From the IMG/VR virus record IMGVR_UViG_3300047382_000707, positions 1 to 52,001 of that record: a DNA stretch of 52,001 nucleotides. The stretch is one strand, 5' to 3'. Both the position numbers and the translations under genes were made by a program. The first letter of the stretch is position 1; each line of letters opens with the position of its first letter. This DNA comes from a virus. Under the pieces are notes generated by a model. The model ran no database searches. It was not told the DNA's origin and saw only the letters and a list, made by a program, of their open reading frames with translations. Of the stretch, positions 17,301-24,873 are shown in pieces.

Positions 17301-18585
17301 ATGAACTAAAAAACGCCCTTATTGTTTTACCACTATCATCAAGTGAACCACTTAGTAATGTTCTAAAGTTTAGTGTATATTCAACATCACTTGATACTGA
17401 TATTGATTCTGATGTTATTAATCTCTGTACACCACCTACATTCTCATCATAATCAATCTTTACTGCTTGAGATAAAACATCTGAGTTGATTGAAGTAGGA
17501 TGTGAATCAGATGAGGTTACCCAATAGTTAGTTAAGTTGTTTTCATCGAATCTACCATACGACAATTCCGTATCCGATGTTGTTGTAATATCTCTAAGTA
17601 ATTCTGATGATTCTAATTTTGATTCTTGTACAAATTGAAAATCACCAACAGCGTTTCTTGATTTTCTAAATACCTTTACTCTAGCAACATCACCAACAAA
17701 AGTTTTAAGTTGTGATATATCTACTTTAGCAAATGAACCTGTTAAAGAAGTTTCTCCAACAACTTGATTTTGAAAATCAGTATAAGTAACAGAATAAGAA
17801 CCAGATTCAAAATCTGTTACAATATTATTTTCAGTATAAGGTATATCAACAAGTACCTGTTTCGAATCCAATACTTCAATTATTCTAGCTTGATATGAAG
17901 GATTTGAAATTGTAATAATATTTTCATCTACATCAACATCCCAAGAACCACTTGTTAATCGTAATCCATATGATGTACCAGCTCTCCATGTTGTAATATT
18001 TTCACCAACAGATGGTGTTATAGAAAACCCATGTACATGACCAGTATCAGTTACAGTTGGAATAGATTTAGAAAATATGGGTTTTATTAATTCTGTAATT
18101 GTTACTGAAGGTCTTTTATAAAACCTAACAGTTGTTTCATTGGATAAATTTTTATTTACCTGAAATGTTCTTTCCCACTTAACATTGTAAACACCCCTCC
18201 ATTCATTGGGTATATCTACAAGAGCTCCAAAAGAATCTTTATATTGTTTTAGTTCACCAAGTATAGTTATCTTTCCCAATCCAATTGGAGTATCCTCATA
18301 AACATGAACTGATATTAATTTAGATGTACCTTCATAATATTCTGGTATACCATCTCCAGGCTCGAAGTATATGGGATTTCCCTCCACATCAAGTAGTTCT
18401 ATCTTAACCTCAGAACTTTCTTTTAATTCCGGACACCCTTCTATAAGAAACCCGTTTTTACCACCTGTAAATGTTTCCTTAAATTCAGTAATCTTAAAGT
18501 ATTCTGAATTTGGATTATCATCATCAACAAATGTTGAAAAGTTACTAAGATTTTGAAATGGTGAAAATTTCTTGATAATTGCCAT
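11380..18585 (-). CDS. Giant tail fibre/adhesin with Ig-like repeats and a Hint (intein-like) domain
   Basis: This 2401-residue Ser/Thr-rich protein is the largest gene. The N-terminal 500 residues presumably attach to the baseplate. A long beta-rich shaft follows and includes five tandem Ig-like units of about 105-115 residues (DNA 13920-15580), each marked by P..QT(I/V)xxNS. A short GDDGAAGPG turn and a fibre-like region come next. Residues 2057-2193 form a Hint domain, starting CVLPGTKI and ending HNYISDGILSHN. The last 208 residues form a knob with GDLLCSSDTPGYLMKQ, a pattern common at ends of phage fibres. It is preceded by a late-promoter candidate and an AGGAAA-type ribosome site. It probably binds the host surface. 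The Hint domain could cleave the knob from the shaft. Confidence 0.88.
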   Translation of the reverse strand: MAIIKKFSPFQNLSNFSTFVDDDNPNSEYFKITEFKETFTGGKNGFLIEGCPELKESSEVKIELLDVEGNPIYFEPGDGIPEYYEGTSKLISVHVYEDTPIGLGKITILGELKQYKDSFGALVDIPNEWRGVYNVKWERTFQVNKNLSNETTVRFYKRPSVTITELIKPIFSKSIPTVTDTGHVHGFSITPSVGENITTWRAGTSYGLRLTSGSWDVDVDENIITISNPSYQARIIEVLDSKQVLVDIPYTENNIVTDFESGSYSVTYTDFQNQVVGETSLTGSFAKVDISQLKTFVGDVARVKVFRKSRNAVGDFQFVQESKLESSELLRDITTTSDTELSYGRFDENNLTNYWVTSSDSHPTSINSDVLSQAVKIDYDENVGGVQRLITSESISVSSDVEYTLNFRTLLSGSLDDSGKTIRAFFSSSNFTQDFTTISGSAIYRARQNISENIISQNTGDAKLVFEVQGSDWYISNVSLRNAQESSFSPDEFTLIQDIPRKTASETFDFRFEFYDINNNYIPVDVSAVGVFNGGNDFPTSAKLLTFESDRNAFRFSSGSVQNPKNQQIQLKITQNNLTGSILFESSAFDVDGNYLNPNDYTQYPGLLTGVNPAGGLITINNFTGSRTDNSPTPFVGSVIYTASLENLQEFETVYRLEDGDNAPQLIVTSNANQFTYEPTALEPKPSGQSITVRAQRKNLASLITPIEINSGSNKPKLNYVDTVNGIDTYTLTATTFSASFSDNSFDEVTYSFTGSDVFGNKQSDEITISKVVNFDGVSITLTNDSTTFRANGQGAVLDNFASGDGEVEVRIANKEIQHSDGLTSPNRFDIVSATATNVTEAYSSYTTNEYGISSLSADSGSLILSVKYLAGDNSTSQSFQKKVNYTKNRIASPSIVFDTTNKTQNVDAKSTGAQLSSFDSSTMAIREFYTGSLTSFSSANIDLTITSGSNDVSGNPLVTRSGLSLSYGELPNNTNSTQVGLTATVTDSEGTSREVSDTVSLSKTNASAPNVEIQVYPSSQTITANSVGSGSATPSNLSIVVSEGGTTRTISSIGTITTTGGLSVNTPTSPFTTISFTSDASDMTSDTGTITIPVTTTNSEGSSVTKTITAIVTRAREGETPVLVTLTPQAQTITANSLGSGSESPQTISVSAKQGSTDVFDSMTVSYSGGIGGTISSNNLTFTDTASDMTSDTETITFAVTYTDSAGDTSTENITANISRTRAARPNVEVSVSPTGQTIEANSRGSGSATPQTLTVRALEGGTSRFEEITNVSFSNGLDGDDSPLSNTVAFTSTATDMTSDTGTATVTVSYQDSEGTLGTKDVIATVSRVRVAQPGINFSVTPAAQTIAANSNGTLTGTIQDVRVDGFEGNSALTYNQGTLSAGQYKITNVTGVSVSDTTPSDENIDITGFSGDSATGTAFIGFKDNEGTTGTTTIKFTLSKSKKATPVVAISANPQSQTVDSNSAFSSVGTPSAVTIIVNEGGSNYTHTTGTVTANKFKITGVTNGTNNNDGTITPTTPSDANGTTSVVTLSYTNSEGREFTSKTITVNVGVAVQGDDGAAGPGITFVGDCSDLASTFTWTSDENTRQVTKVGSSYYITKDAADGVAKSTTGCPGDTGWGTYFETMTSFASVATDVLFAQDVYANKTVNIGTSPNGTEPVIALNADASNDYANPYIGIGTSAYNGTGIFLGYNSDVAKLSLKSSTNSLLWDGTNLTVNGGGTFSGDLSAAGGTFEGSLSVGSGDDILKVDSSGNLHIGDANYADAPFKVSNDGALTATGATISGAITITSGDTADAIAQAKSVADAATGSAATALSAAQGAQQDVDNLNIPTVPTTFNPNNLSNVGTPSVSGLHLGEDKMGFYNATAPAGWKSYLDSSGNFFLAGTNSGAAAPLSFTGTTGILSVTTGATIGGWTIDSNSIHTGTKGSSGNFTSAGAITIGSSGFISANGFYIDTDGNFVQETTKTKLKKDGVATPRALSNLFDIDSSEIFIKTAAKIGSGTQKGSFSTAFAFDTDGTFSLNNDFRIKGSSSGIGTRFNTISTNFSAIDTRDGFCVLPGTKIISKRGEINVEDTKEDDVIKIFNFETKEWGWSSIDEIITNKVQGWSKIETELGKKLKCSNSHLLYHPDYPNCEISVDKLGVGGELYVYADGRLVIDKIKSIETFDEEVEVWNYELDVVHNYISDGILSHNMSAKLDAVVTLGHAYKKRISENISRGDLVKVDSNNELIKVSSAKDTSVVGILWEKYELKITNLITGSVEDGYTPFTASEEMVSASYLDSFGNYLTNNETGSKEMWRVASLGDSIEWNISGSYFSLTGFKMCNQGGDVVPGDLLCSSDTPGYLMKQPSEWVVTGFNGDSTPIYEERQSQCSYTVAKSMESSSWDSNGKMEGVYGYLYCG
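12007..12417 (-). other. Hint/intein-like autoprocessing domain inside the fibre
   Basis: Residues 2057-2193 of the fibre (137 residues) show the Hint blocks in order. Block A begins with Cys2057 (CVLPGTKI) and includes EDTKEDDV. Block B is GKKLKCSNSHLLYH, with His in the catalytic TxxH-like position. The end blocks are VWNYELDVVHNYI and SHN, with terminal His-Asn. The size equals a mini-intein without a homing endonuclease. The residue after Asn is Met, not Cys, Ser or Thr, so ordinary protein splicing is not expected. Cleavage at the N- or C-junction, or transfer of an N-terminal thioester to another nucleophile, is possible, as for bacterial intein-like domains. Confidence 0.85.
13920..15580 (-). 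repeat. Five tandem Ig-like repeat units in the fibre gene
   Basis: The marker P..QT(I/V)xxNS recurs near plus-strand positions 14195, 14540, 14865, 15178 and 15511, spacings of about 313-345 bases. Most units share D..SDT(G/E)T strands and end with S(R/K)(T/V/S)(R/K). The units differ clearly in sequence, so they are old duplications rather than recent copies. Confidence 0.8.
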
Positions 18586-18607
18586 AAAATATTTCCTATT
18601 AATCTTA

Positions 18608-18617
18608 CTATAAATAT
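18608..18617 (-). promoter_or_regulatory. Late-promoter candidate, fibre gene
   Basis: The sense strand reads ATATTTATAG, a one-base variant of the shared ATATTTATAT word, 22 bases upstream of the fibre start. It overlaps the divergent host-type promoter candidate of the RHH gene. Confidence 0.55.
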
Positions 18618-18622
18618 ATTTG
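18615..18622 (+). promoter_or_regulatory. Bacteroidota-type -7 element for the RHH gene
   Basis: TATATTTG on the plus strand matches the TAnnTTTG consensus. The expected -33 position (about 18591-18594) reads ATTT instead of TTTG, so the match is partial. It lies 42 bases before the RHH ATG. Confidence 0.45.
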
Positions 18623-18633
18623 ATTTATATTTA

Positions 18634-18647
18634 TGAATATATATTCA
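18634..18647. promoter_or_regulatory. Perfect 14-base palindrome, possible RHH operator
   Basis: TGAATATATATTCA is its own reverse complement. It lies just after the putative transcription start of the RHH gene and also upstream of the fibre promoter. The identical 14 bases occur again at 46790-46803. A location between promoter and start fits autorepression. Confidence 0.55.
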
Positions 18648-18664
18648 ATAGAAATCTATATATT

Positions 18665-18835
18665 ATGGGAAAATATACTACAATACAAGTTAAAAGGGAA
18701 TTATATAAAGAATTACACGATTACTGCTGTGAGAATGGTTATTCTAAAAGTGGATTAGTTGAAAGATTGATAAAAATAAAATTAGGTATATCTGATAAAG
18801 ATAAACCAAACAATGTATTACGAGTTTCTAAGTAA
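18665..18835 (+). CDS. Small ribbon-helix-helix-like DNA-binding protein
   Basis: The 56-residue protein has the layout of Arc/MetJ-type ribbon-helix-helix regulators: a short N-terminal strand (KYTTIQVKR), helix A (ELYKELHDYCCENG) and helix B after a YSKSG turn (LVERLIKIKLG). A longer frame begins at 18620, but the ATG at 18665 puts the DNA-contacting strand right at the N-terminus, as is usual, so I prefer it. No Shine-Dalgarno sequence is seen. It is the only credible plus-strand gene, divergent from the fibre and overlapping the 3' end of the convergent methyltransferase gene by eight bases. A 14-base palindrome between its promoter and start is a candidate operator. It probably represses its own gene and maybe the fibre gene. 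Confidence 0.72.
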   Translation: MGKYTTIQVKRELYKELHDYCCENGYSKSGLVERLIKIKLGISDKDKPNNVLRVSK

Positions 18836-19463
18836 GTTGGTAAAGTGCAGAATAACACATAGAAGAAGGATGGTCTATGTAATCTATAATTTTAAGCTTG
18901 GGGTTTATTTTTAATATCGTTTCAGGTAAAACGGACGTTTTATTTTCTAATAAAAAAACATAACCATTTGGATGAAGTACAGCATCAAGGTTTTCTAAAA
19001 AATTTTTATGTAACCTTAACTCATCATCAAGTAACATTCTTTTAGTAATACCCGTCTGTAAATGTTTATGCTTTTCAAAATCACTAAGAGATGTTAAATG
19101 AGGTGGATTACAAACAACCATATCTACTTTACTACCAGTATAATCATCTAATCCATTACTAATGTATAACTCCACATCATCTTCCCAACCACACTCTTTA
19201 ATAGTTTTATTAATTACTTCTCTAACTGGTTCATAGATATCAATCAATACTAACTTTTTTAAGTTTTGTTGATGTTTTATGTAGAACCCAATAAATCCAG
19301 GCCCACATCCCATTTCCATAACAGAATTTACTTTTGGTAAAGAATACTTTATTTCTTTTAATTGATTACACCAAAAAAGACCACCACCATTTAGTTCTGG
19401 TGTATAATAGATAGGAAATTTTTCACCACCCAATAATGATTTTTCTAAGTGATACGCTTTCAT
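18828..19463 (-). CDS. Class I SAM-dependent methyltransferase with NPPH motif
   Basis: The 211-residue protein has the SAM-binding motif I EMGCGPGFIG (50-59), an acidic strand end LVLIDIYEP (motif II) and VVCNPPHL (motif IV, NPPH 119-122). The (D/N)PP(Y/F/H) motif belongs to enzymes that methylate planar amides or amines, such as HemK/PrmC-type glutamine and adenine-N6 methyltransferases. No target-recognition domain is visible, so a small-molecule, RNA or protein substrate is as likely as DNA. It overlaps the nuclease gene upstream by one base and is presumably co-transcribed with it and the primase. Confidence 0.8.
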   Translation of the reverse strand: MKAYHLEKSLLGGEKFPIYYTPELNGGGLFWCNQLKEIKYSLPKVNSVMEMGCGPGFIGFYIKHQQNLKKLVLIDIYEPVREVINKTIKECGWEDDVELYISNGLDDYTGSKVDMVVCNPPHLTSLSDFEKHKHLQTGITKRMLLDDELRLHKNFLENLDAVLHPNGYVFLLENKTSVLPETILKINPKLKIIDYIDHPSSMCYSALYQLT

Positions 19464-22400
19464 TAAAATTTTACATTAGAAAATCCTTTTTCTTTCTTAA
19501 TCTCTATAAGACCATCTACAACATCTCTCATTGAATCAATGTGTGAAATAATCATAACGAAATCAAACTGAGTTTTAAGGTATGTAAACAACATAAATAG
19601 GGATTGTAGGTTCTCACTATCTAATGTACCGAATCCTTCATCTATCACAAGGAAATTAGGTCTTGGTAGGTTACATACATTGATTAGAGCAACTCTAATT
19701 GCTAAACCACTAATAAACCTTTCCATTCCACTACACATTTCCAAACTCCATCTCTGGTCTCCATACACTAAATAAGCATTAATGTTTTTACCATCAATTT
19801 CTAATTGCATTCCAAACTCTACGATTTGTGCAAGAATATTGTTTACCTCACCCTCAATCATTGGTAATGCTTTTTCAATCAATTCATAAGATACACCATC
19901 TTTAGAAAGAGCATTTAAGTAAAAATCAAATAATCTACTTTGAGATTCCATATCCTTAACCTCATTGATTCTATCTTCAATAGTTTCTTTCTGATTCTGT
20001 AATGCTGATACTTTACCATTTAATTTAAGGATATCTGTATTGTATCCTTTAAGTTCATCTTTAACAATTGTAAGTTTTTCTCTTACTCCACTAATCTCAT
20101 CTCTGATTTCTTTATTCTTCTGAATTTGTTTCTCATTCTTATAATATTCTTTGATAAGTTGTTGCTGTTGAGTAATTTGTGTATCTAAACGGATTTCTTC
20201 AGTTTCGGTTGTTGATAACTTGTTGATAAGTTGGGATATTTCTCTATCTAATTTATCCTCTTTATCTTTAGCATCTTTATACTTATCCCACTCATCCTCA
20301 TATCCTTTCAAAGAATCAATCTCAATGTTTAAATCTAACTTTTCTTTTTCATTGTGTTGTAAAGATTCTTCCAACTCCTTTATCTTTGATTCTACTTCAG
20401 ATTTTGTATCTAAAATAGATTTAGAATTTTCCATACAAATATCACAATCCTCATTATATTTGTGTGAATCTAAGTGCTGTTTTCTTTCGTATAAAGATTC
20501 TAACTTAATATTAATTTTTTCTATTTCAGAATCAATATTAGATAAATTCTTTCTTAATCTTTTTAATTTTGTAATTCCTTCTTCTAAATCTTCTTCATCA
20601 AACTTATCTAAGATTTCTTCTAAAGTAATTTGTAGTTCTTCCCTAAAGGTGATTCTTTCTTGAACCGAACTTTTTGTGGTTGAAACCCCATCCTTTTTGG
20701 TTTCGAGGTTTTTCAATCTTTTTTCTAACTCTTCAATCGAAACCCCACTATCAGCATTCAACTTAACGATTTTCTCGTTTAGGGATATAATCCTTTTGTT
20801 CAACACATCTTCTTCGTCTTTTAAAGCTTTTTGATTTATCTCTAAAAGTTTATAATCATTTTTGTTTGTTTTTAAATCAGTGTCGATTTCCGCTAATTTT
20901 GTCGTAAAATCATCACTCTTAAATTTTCTGATAAGTGTTGCATTATCCCTATTCTCATCAGCAGCCTTTTGATATAATTTATCAAAGATGTTTACACCAA
21001 TGAATTGAGAAAGTATTTCTTTTCTTTCCGATTGTGATTTATCTATAAAGAGTGCGTTATTTCCTTGTAGAGAAAGAGCAGTTAAAACAAAGTCCTCGAA
21101 CTTACCTAAGTACTTTTCTATTTCCTTATTAGTATCTTTTCGTTGTTCTCCATTAAGTGATTCTATAACTCCATTGTTATCTCTCCAAAAATCTACATCC
21201 ACCTTTACCGATGTTTGTCTCCTAACATATTTAGCTCTTCTTTCGATATAATAATCAATTCCATCTATCTCGAAGTTAAACTTACAATAGAAGTTTGTTT
21301 TACGATTATTTAAGATGTTCTTAGAGATGTTTGTACGAGAAGTCTTATCATAGATACAAAATGATAATGCATCGAAGAGAGAGGATTTACCAGAGGCATT
21401 TGGAGCGAAGATACCAACGATACCTTGAGCTTTATTAAACCTTACTTTGTTATCCTCACCATATGAAAACATATTAGAAAACTGAAACTCTTTCGGTGTC
21501 CATAAGATGTTACCTATTGAATCTGAATCATCTATCTGTCCATTTAACTCTGAGTTAATTTCTGCTATCTTATCTAACTCCTCATCTTCTAACAAATATT
21601 GTCTTTCTAAGTAATCTCGTATTAAGGAGTTTTGGAATGTTTCATCTTTAACATTACCAACGATGTTTTTGTTTACCTTTTGATTTGTTTTTAGTTGTCC
21701 TATTGTATCGGTTCTCGTTACAGTAACTTCAGCAACTTTGAATAACTTCTTTAGTTCAGTTATTCTTCTTTTCATATCAGAAGCTTCTGTTCTTGTAAAT
21801 CGTAATCTTAATCTTGGATACTTTGGAAGTTTAGTACCAACCTCATCATACACCCATTGAGGTATCTTACCATCAACTACATCAACTGTTAAGAATCCAT
21901 AATCATTATGTAGATGATGTTCTGTAAAAGTTCTTGTTGGAATATCCCAAAGTAGATATCCATGATTCTCTAATAACTCACCATGATTTTGTTGAATCAT
22001 AGAACCAGCATAAGCAATGTGTTCATAACCAGGTCCGAATGTTTGTCTTTTGTGGATATCACCCAACATGGCCATATCGAATCCATCAAACATATCCACT
22101 TGGAATGAGTTTGAAGAAACGGTATAGCCGATATCTGTTTGAGCTTTGTTTACTGGTCCATGGAATAAAACGATTTTATTTTCTCCATCAATGGTATCTC
22201 CTTTAGGCCAATTTTCTTTGTCATCCAATATAGAATAAACAACAAAAGTAAGATTATGGATATTATAGACACCAGTATCACGAAGATAATGAATTCGATT
22301 ATTTCCAAGATTTTCGATAATAGGTGTGAGTACATCTAGTCTGTGGGAATTATTTAAATTACAATCATGATTACCTGTGATTAACACAGTTTCTCTTAAC

Positions 22401-22621
22401 TTCGCACACTCGGTGAGAAACCAACTTATTTCGTGTACGAGTTCAGGTGACATCTCAGTTTTAGCATGAGCAATATCACCAGCAATATAAATGAGGGAAT
22501 CCTCAATTTTATCTTCTTTAACTTGTTTTAGGAATTTTTTAAATACTTGTTTGTATTCTTTGTGCCTTTGTAGATTTCTAATGTGTAAATCTGCAAGGTG
22601 GTAAACCTTATTTATTATCAT
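19463..22621 (-). CDS. Single-chain Mre11-Rad50 (SbcD-SbcC, T4 gp47-gp46) recombination nuclease
   Basis: The 1052 residues join both subunits in one polypeptide. The N-terminal metallophosphoesterase has DLH 11-13, GD 48-49, GNHD 83-86, an HG motif and GDIH. The Rad50 part follows: Walker A NASGKSS with Lys412, long coiled-coil arms, a zinc hook CDIC at 726-729, an ABC-type signature (MCSGMERF) and Walker B VIDEGFGTLD with Asp994/Glu995, then a SHID switch. In T4 the two proteins are separate genes, together about 900 residues. It would process DNA ends for recombination-dependent replication. It overlaps the primase gene by four bases. No frameshift or internal stop is seen, so the fusion appears genuine. 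Confidence 0.93.
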   Translation of the reverse strand: MIINKVYHLADLHIRNLQRHKEYKQVFKKFLKQVKEDKIEDSLIYIAGDIAHAKTEMSPELVHEISWFLTECAKLRETVLITGNHDCNLNNSHRLDVLTPIIENLGNNRIHYLRDTGVYNIHNLTFVVYSILDDKENWPKGDTIDGENKIVLFHGPVNKAQTDIGYTVSSNSFQVDMFDGFDMAMLGDIHKRQTFGPGYEHIAYAGSMIQQNHGELLENHGYLLWDIPTRTFTEHHLHNDYGFLTVDVVDGKIPQWVYDEVGTKLPKYPRLRLRFTRTEASDMKRRITELKKLFKVAEVTVTRTDTIGQLKTNQKVNKNIVGNVKDETFQNSLIRDYLERQYLLEDEELDKIAEINSELNGQIDDSDSIGNILWTPKEFQFSNMFSYGEDNKVRFNKAQGIVGIFAPNASGKSSLFDALSFCIYDKTSRTNISKNILNNRKTNFYCKFNFEIDGIDYYIERRAKYVRRQTSVKVDVDFWRDNNGVIESLNGEQRKDTNKEIEKYLGKFEDFVLTALSLQGNNALFIDKSQSERKEILSQFIGVNIFDKLYQKAADENRDNATLIRKFKSDDFTTKLAEIDTDLKTNKNDYKLLEINQKALKDEEDVLNKRIISLNEKIVKLNADSGVSIEELEKRLKNLETKKDGVSTTKSSVQERITFREELQITLEEILDKFDEEDLEEGITKLKRLRKNLSNIDSEIEKINIKLESLYERKQHLDSHKYNEDCDICMENSKSILDTKSEVESKIKELEESLQHNEKEKLDLNIEIDSLKGYEDEWDKYKDAKDKEDKLDREISQLINKLSTTETEEIRLDTQITQQQQLIKEYYKNEKQIQKNKEIRDEISGVREKLTIVKDELKGYNTDILKLNGKVSALQNQKETIEDRINEVKDMESQSRLFDFYLNALSKDGVSYELIEKALPMIEGEVNNILAQIVEFGMQLEIDGKNINAYLVYGDQRWSLEMCSGMERFISGLAIRVALINVCNLPRPNFLVIDEGFGTLDSENLQSLFMLFTYLKTQFDFVMIISHIDSMRDVVDGLIEIKKEKGFSNVKF

Positions 22622-23562
22622 AAACCTTTTAGTTTTTGTGATATAATATCACCGAATCCTGTTTTCTTAGATTCTTTTAATTTATTATTTACTTCTGTGA
22701 ACCCCATTTCAGATGCATCTTTATCTGTGGGTTTAATATTTTTTGTAGTGATTCCTTGATTTTGGAATTGCATAGTGTAGTATAAAGCCTGGTCTTGAGC
22801 ATCCCCATCCAATAATATATTGATACTTTCAACACCCTTTTTATATATAGTATCATTTAAAGTTTTTGGAATAAATTTACCAAGTATAGGAATAGCATTT
22901 CTTTTTACCGCCATTGCATCAAATACACCCTCAACTAATGTTATTGGTTCGTTCCAATTTATTTGGTTTTCAAACATAATAACATTTTTCGAAACTGGCG
23001 GATTCTTATACTTAAACTTTTCTTCAGAGTGTATAGAACGTGCGATGAAGTAATTGAGTCTGTTATCAGAATCATAAGATGGAATAATAATACGATTGGA
23101 ATACATACCAGTATCACAATAACCGATATTATATCTTGTAATATCTTCTTTAGTAATACCTCTATCTTCAGCATACCTAAGAGCTTTTCTGTACACAGGT
23201 TTTACTTTACCTGTTGGTACTTTTAAAAGTGATTTAAATTCACTTGGTAATCGTAACTCAACCTTCTCTTCTTCAGTTTCTTTTGAATATACAACATAAT
23301 CATCTCCATAGATTTCATATATTTTCTTTAATTTACGAGAATCTACATGAAGTCTTTTAAGTAACCTCTGTATCTTTCTTCCTTTTGCATCACAAACCCA
23401 ACAATGCCAATATTGTGTTTTTAAATTAACTTGTAACTTTTTCTTGTGATGATGGCAGAATGGACAATGGTGTGCTTGTTCATCGTTTTTCATCGATGTA
23501 CCAACACCCAAAACATCATTTAATATGTTTATAACCTCTTGTTTCTCGTGATGTGAAAGCAT
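22618..23562 (-). CDS. DNA primase with zinc ribbon and TOPRIM domain
   Basis: The 314-residue protein begins with a zinc ribbon (Cys33/Cys36 in HCPFC, Cys54/Cys57 in HCWVC) typical of phage primases. The RNA polymerase core follows, including YNIGYCD and NRIIIPSYD. A TOPRIM fold has the acidic LVEGVFDA and the LLDGDAQDQA motif that bind catalytic metals. Its length is near T4 gp61 (about 340). It would lay down lagging-strand primers together with a phage helicase outside the window. It is the first gene of its operon; a strong Bacteroidota-type promoter lies in the 52-base gap upstream. Confidence 0.92.
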   Translation of the reverse strand: MLSHHEKQEVINILNDVLGVGTSMKNDEQAHHCPFCHHHKKKLQVNLKTQYWHCWVCDAKGRKIQRLLKRLHVDSRKLKKIYEIYGDDYVVYSKETEEEKVELRLPSEFKSLLKVPTGKVKPVYRKALRYAEDRGITKEDITRYNIGYCDTGMYSNRIIIPSYDSDNRLNYFIARSIHSEEKFKYKNPPVSKNVIMFENQINWNEPITLVEGVFDAMAVKRNAIPILGKFIPKTLNDTIYKKGVESINILLDGDAQDQALYYTMQFQNQGITTKNIKPTDKDASEMGFTEVNNKLKESKKTGFGDIISQKLKGL

Positions 23563-23581
23563 ATTTATACTTTTAACACTA

Positions 23582-23613
23582 CAAATATACGAAAAATATT
23601 TGTAAATTCCAAA
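23582..23613 (-). promoter_or_regulatory. Bacteroidota-type promoter before the primase
   Basis: On the sense strand TTTG (23613-23610), a 20-base spacer and TATATTTG (23589-23582) match the TTTG-N(19-21)-TAnnTTTG consensus exactly. The 3' end lies 20 bases before the primase ATG, giving a very short leader. Confidence 0.75.
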
Positions 23614-23614
23614 T

Positions 23615-24151
23615 TTATATTAATATTTTTTTATTACTATCAAAATTATCTGATTCTAACCACATAACAATAGTGTACCTAATTCCGTCAATAATTTCCA
23701 AAACCTCATGTGTAAAATCACTTGGAAATATAGAAACCGAACCCTGTTGTCTTGATATAGGGAAATATATATCTTTACTCAAGTCAGTATAAACCTTCAA
23801 ATCACCTCCTTGATAATCCGCAGTATTAGATAGTTGTAAAACCATTGTTTTATACCTTTTACGATTTTTTACATCATCGTAGGTATCTTTATGTTTTTTA
23901 AAAAAAGAACCTTTAGTGTATTTTATTACTTTTAGATACTTTGGTAGTGATGTAATATTAAACTCATTTAATTTATTTAATAATAGATTACCAACTACAT
24001 CATCTATATCTAAATTTACCTCATAGGAAGTTCTTATATTAGAATTTTCGTTTCCATCACCAATTAAACTATTTTTAAATCCTTTTAGTGTTGCTCTTTC
24101 TATAAACAAATCACATTCACTCTTAGATAATATATTTTTTTCTAATATCAT
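23615..24151 (-). CDS. 2-oxoglutarate/Fe(II)-dependent oxygenase (prolyl-hydroxylase-like)
   Basis: The 178-residue protein shows the jelly-roll 2OG oxygenase pattern: HxD iron ligands His87 and Asp89 in KKHKDTYDD, distal His148 in DFTHEV, and Arg158 in IRYTIVMWL for 2-oxoglutarate. GGDLKVY and GSVSIFPS are typical strands of the PKHD/P4H family. It would hydroxylate an amino acid side chain or another small acceptor using O2. It is the last gene of a small operon and overlaps the GT25 gene by four bases. The pairing with a GT25-type enzyme recalls hydroxylation followed by glycosylation, as in hydroxylysine glycans, but this link is inference. Confidence 0.87.
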   Translation of the reverse strand: MILEKNILSKSECDLFIERATLKGFKNSLIGDGNENSNIRTSYEVNLDIDDVVGNLLLNKLNEFNITSLPKYLKVIKYTKGSFFKKHKDTYDDVKNRKRYKTMVLQLSNTADYQGGDLKVYTDLSKDIYFPISRQQGSVSIFPSDFTHEVLEIIDGIRYTIVMWLESDNFDSNKKILI

Positions 24152-24873
24152 ATATCTATATGTCTTTCTGATTGTGGTCCTTTTAGAACATGAGAAAAAT
24201 GTTTCATTAAATAATCGTAATAAGGACTATTAACATCAGTAATTTCATCATATTTTTGTTTTAGTGGGTTTTCATCTGGTAACATCGTTTGTATAGTAGA
24301 GAAATCAGTATCTGCCCAAATGGGGAATGGTCTATATTCTTCTAACCATGGATATGTTACTCTTTCAATCCATACATCATTTGCAGATAAAGTTCTTTTC
24401 TTTACATCTTCACAGAATATTTTAGCTGCATTTGGTTTAATTGCATATGCATGATGACCTAAGAAGTTAACTTGATTTGGCCAATTTAATCCATCTTTTG
24501 GTTCTTCATAAATCATATGATGAGGTCTAATGTAACTCGGTCTACCAAAGTTAACACACATATTGAAATCTATATCAGGTATATTACTTTTGAATATTGC
24601 ATCATGTTCTAATATTAATATAGGTTCATTTAACTTTATACACTCTTTCCACAACAAATAATGAGAAGCAAAACAAGCACCAACATTATCTGGTCTTTCG
24701 TAATTATGAAACGTATTTTCATATGGTAGAATCTCTTTCCACTCAGTTGGTTTAATTGCTTCAAATATTTCAATTGATTCTTTATATCCTACATCTTTTG
24801 CACTTTGGATTGTTTGTTTTACAGACCTAACTGAATCTTCATTACTACTTATTCTGATTATAAATGTTTTCAC
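24148..24873 (-). CDS. Glycosyltransferase family 25-like protein
   Basis: The 241-residue protein matches the GT25 (LPS beta-1,4-galactosyltransferase/procollagen galactosyltransferase) pattern. GACFASHYLLW at residues 65-75 corresponds to the conserved GxxxSH segment, and LILEHDAIF (86-94) to the acidic donor-binding motif EDD, here EHD. The downstream FLGHHAYAI and DVWIERVT segments also fit. It probably transfers a hexose to a glycan or hydroxylated acceptor. It overlaps oxygenase genes by four bases on both sides, so the three enzymes are made together. The EHD variant keeps the key acidic residues. Confidence 0.83.
   Translation of the reverse strand: MKTFIIRISSNEDSVRSVKQTIQSAKDVGYKESIEIFEAIKPTEWKEILPYENTFHNYERPDNVGACFASHYLLWKECIKLNEPILILEHDAIFKSNIPDIDFNMCVNFGRPSYIRPHHMIYEEPKDGLNWPNQVNFLGHHAYAIKPNAAKIFCEDVKKRTLSANDVWIERVTYPWLEEYRPFPIWADTDFSTIQTMLPDENPLKQKYDEITDVNSPYYDYLMKHFSHVLKGPQSERHIDI

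Noticed and set aside
11380-18585. Diversity-generating retroelement acting on the fibre
   Set aside because: No reverse transcriptase and no template repeat were seen in the window.
20220-20663. Open plus-strand frame of 147 codons
   Set aside because: It is antisense to the Rad50 coiled-coil region, whose Lys/Glu/Leu codons produce long Ser/Phe/Leu-rich reverse frames.
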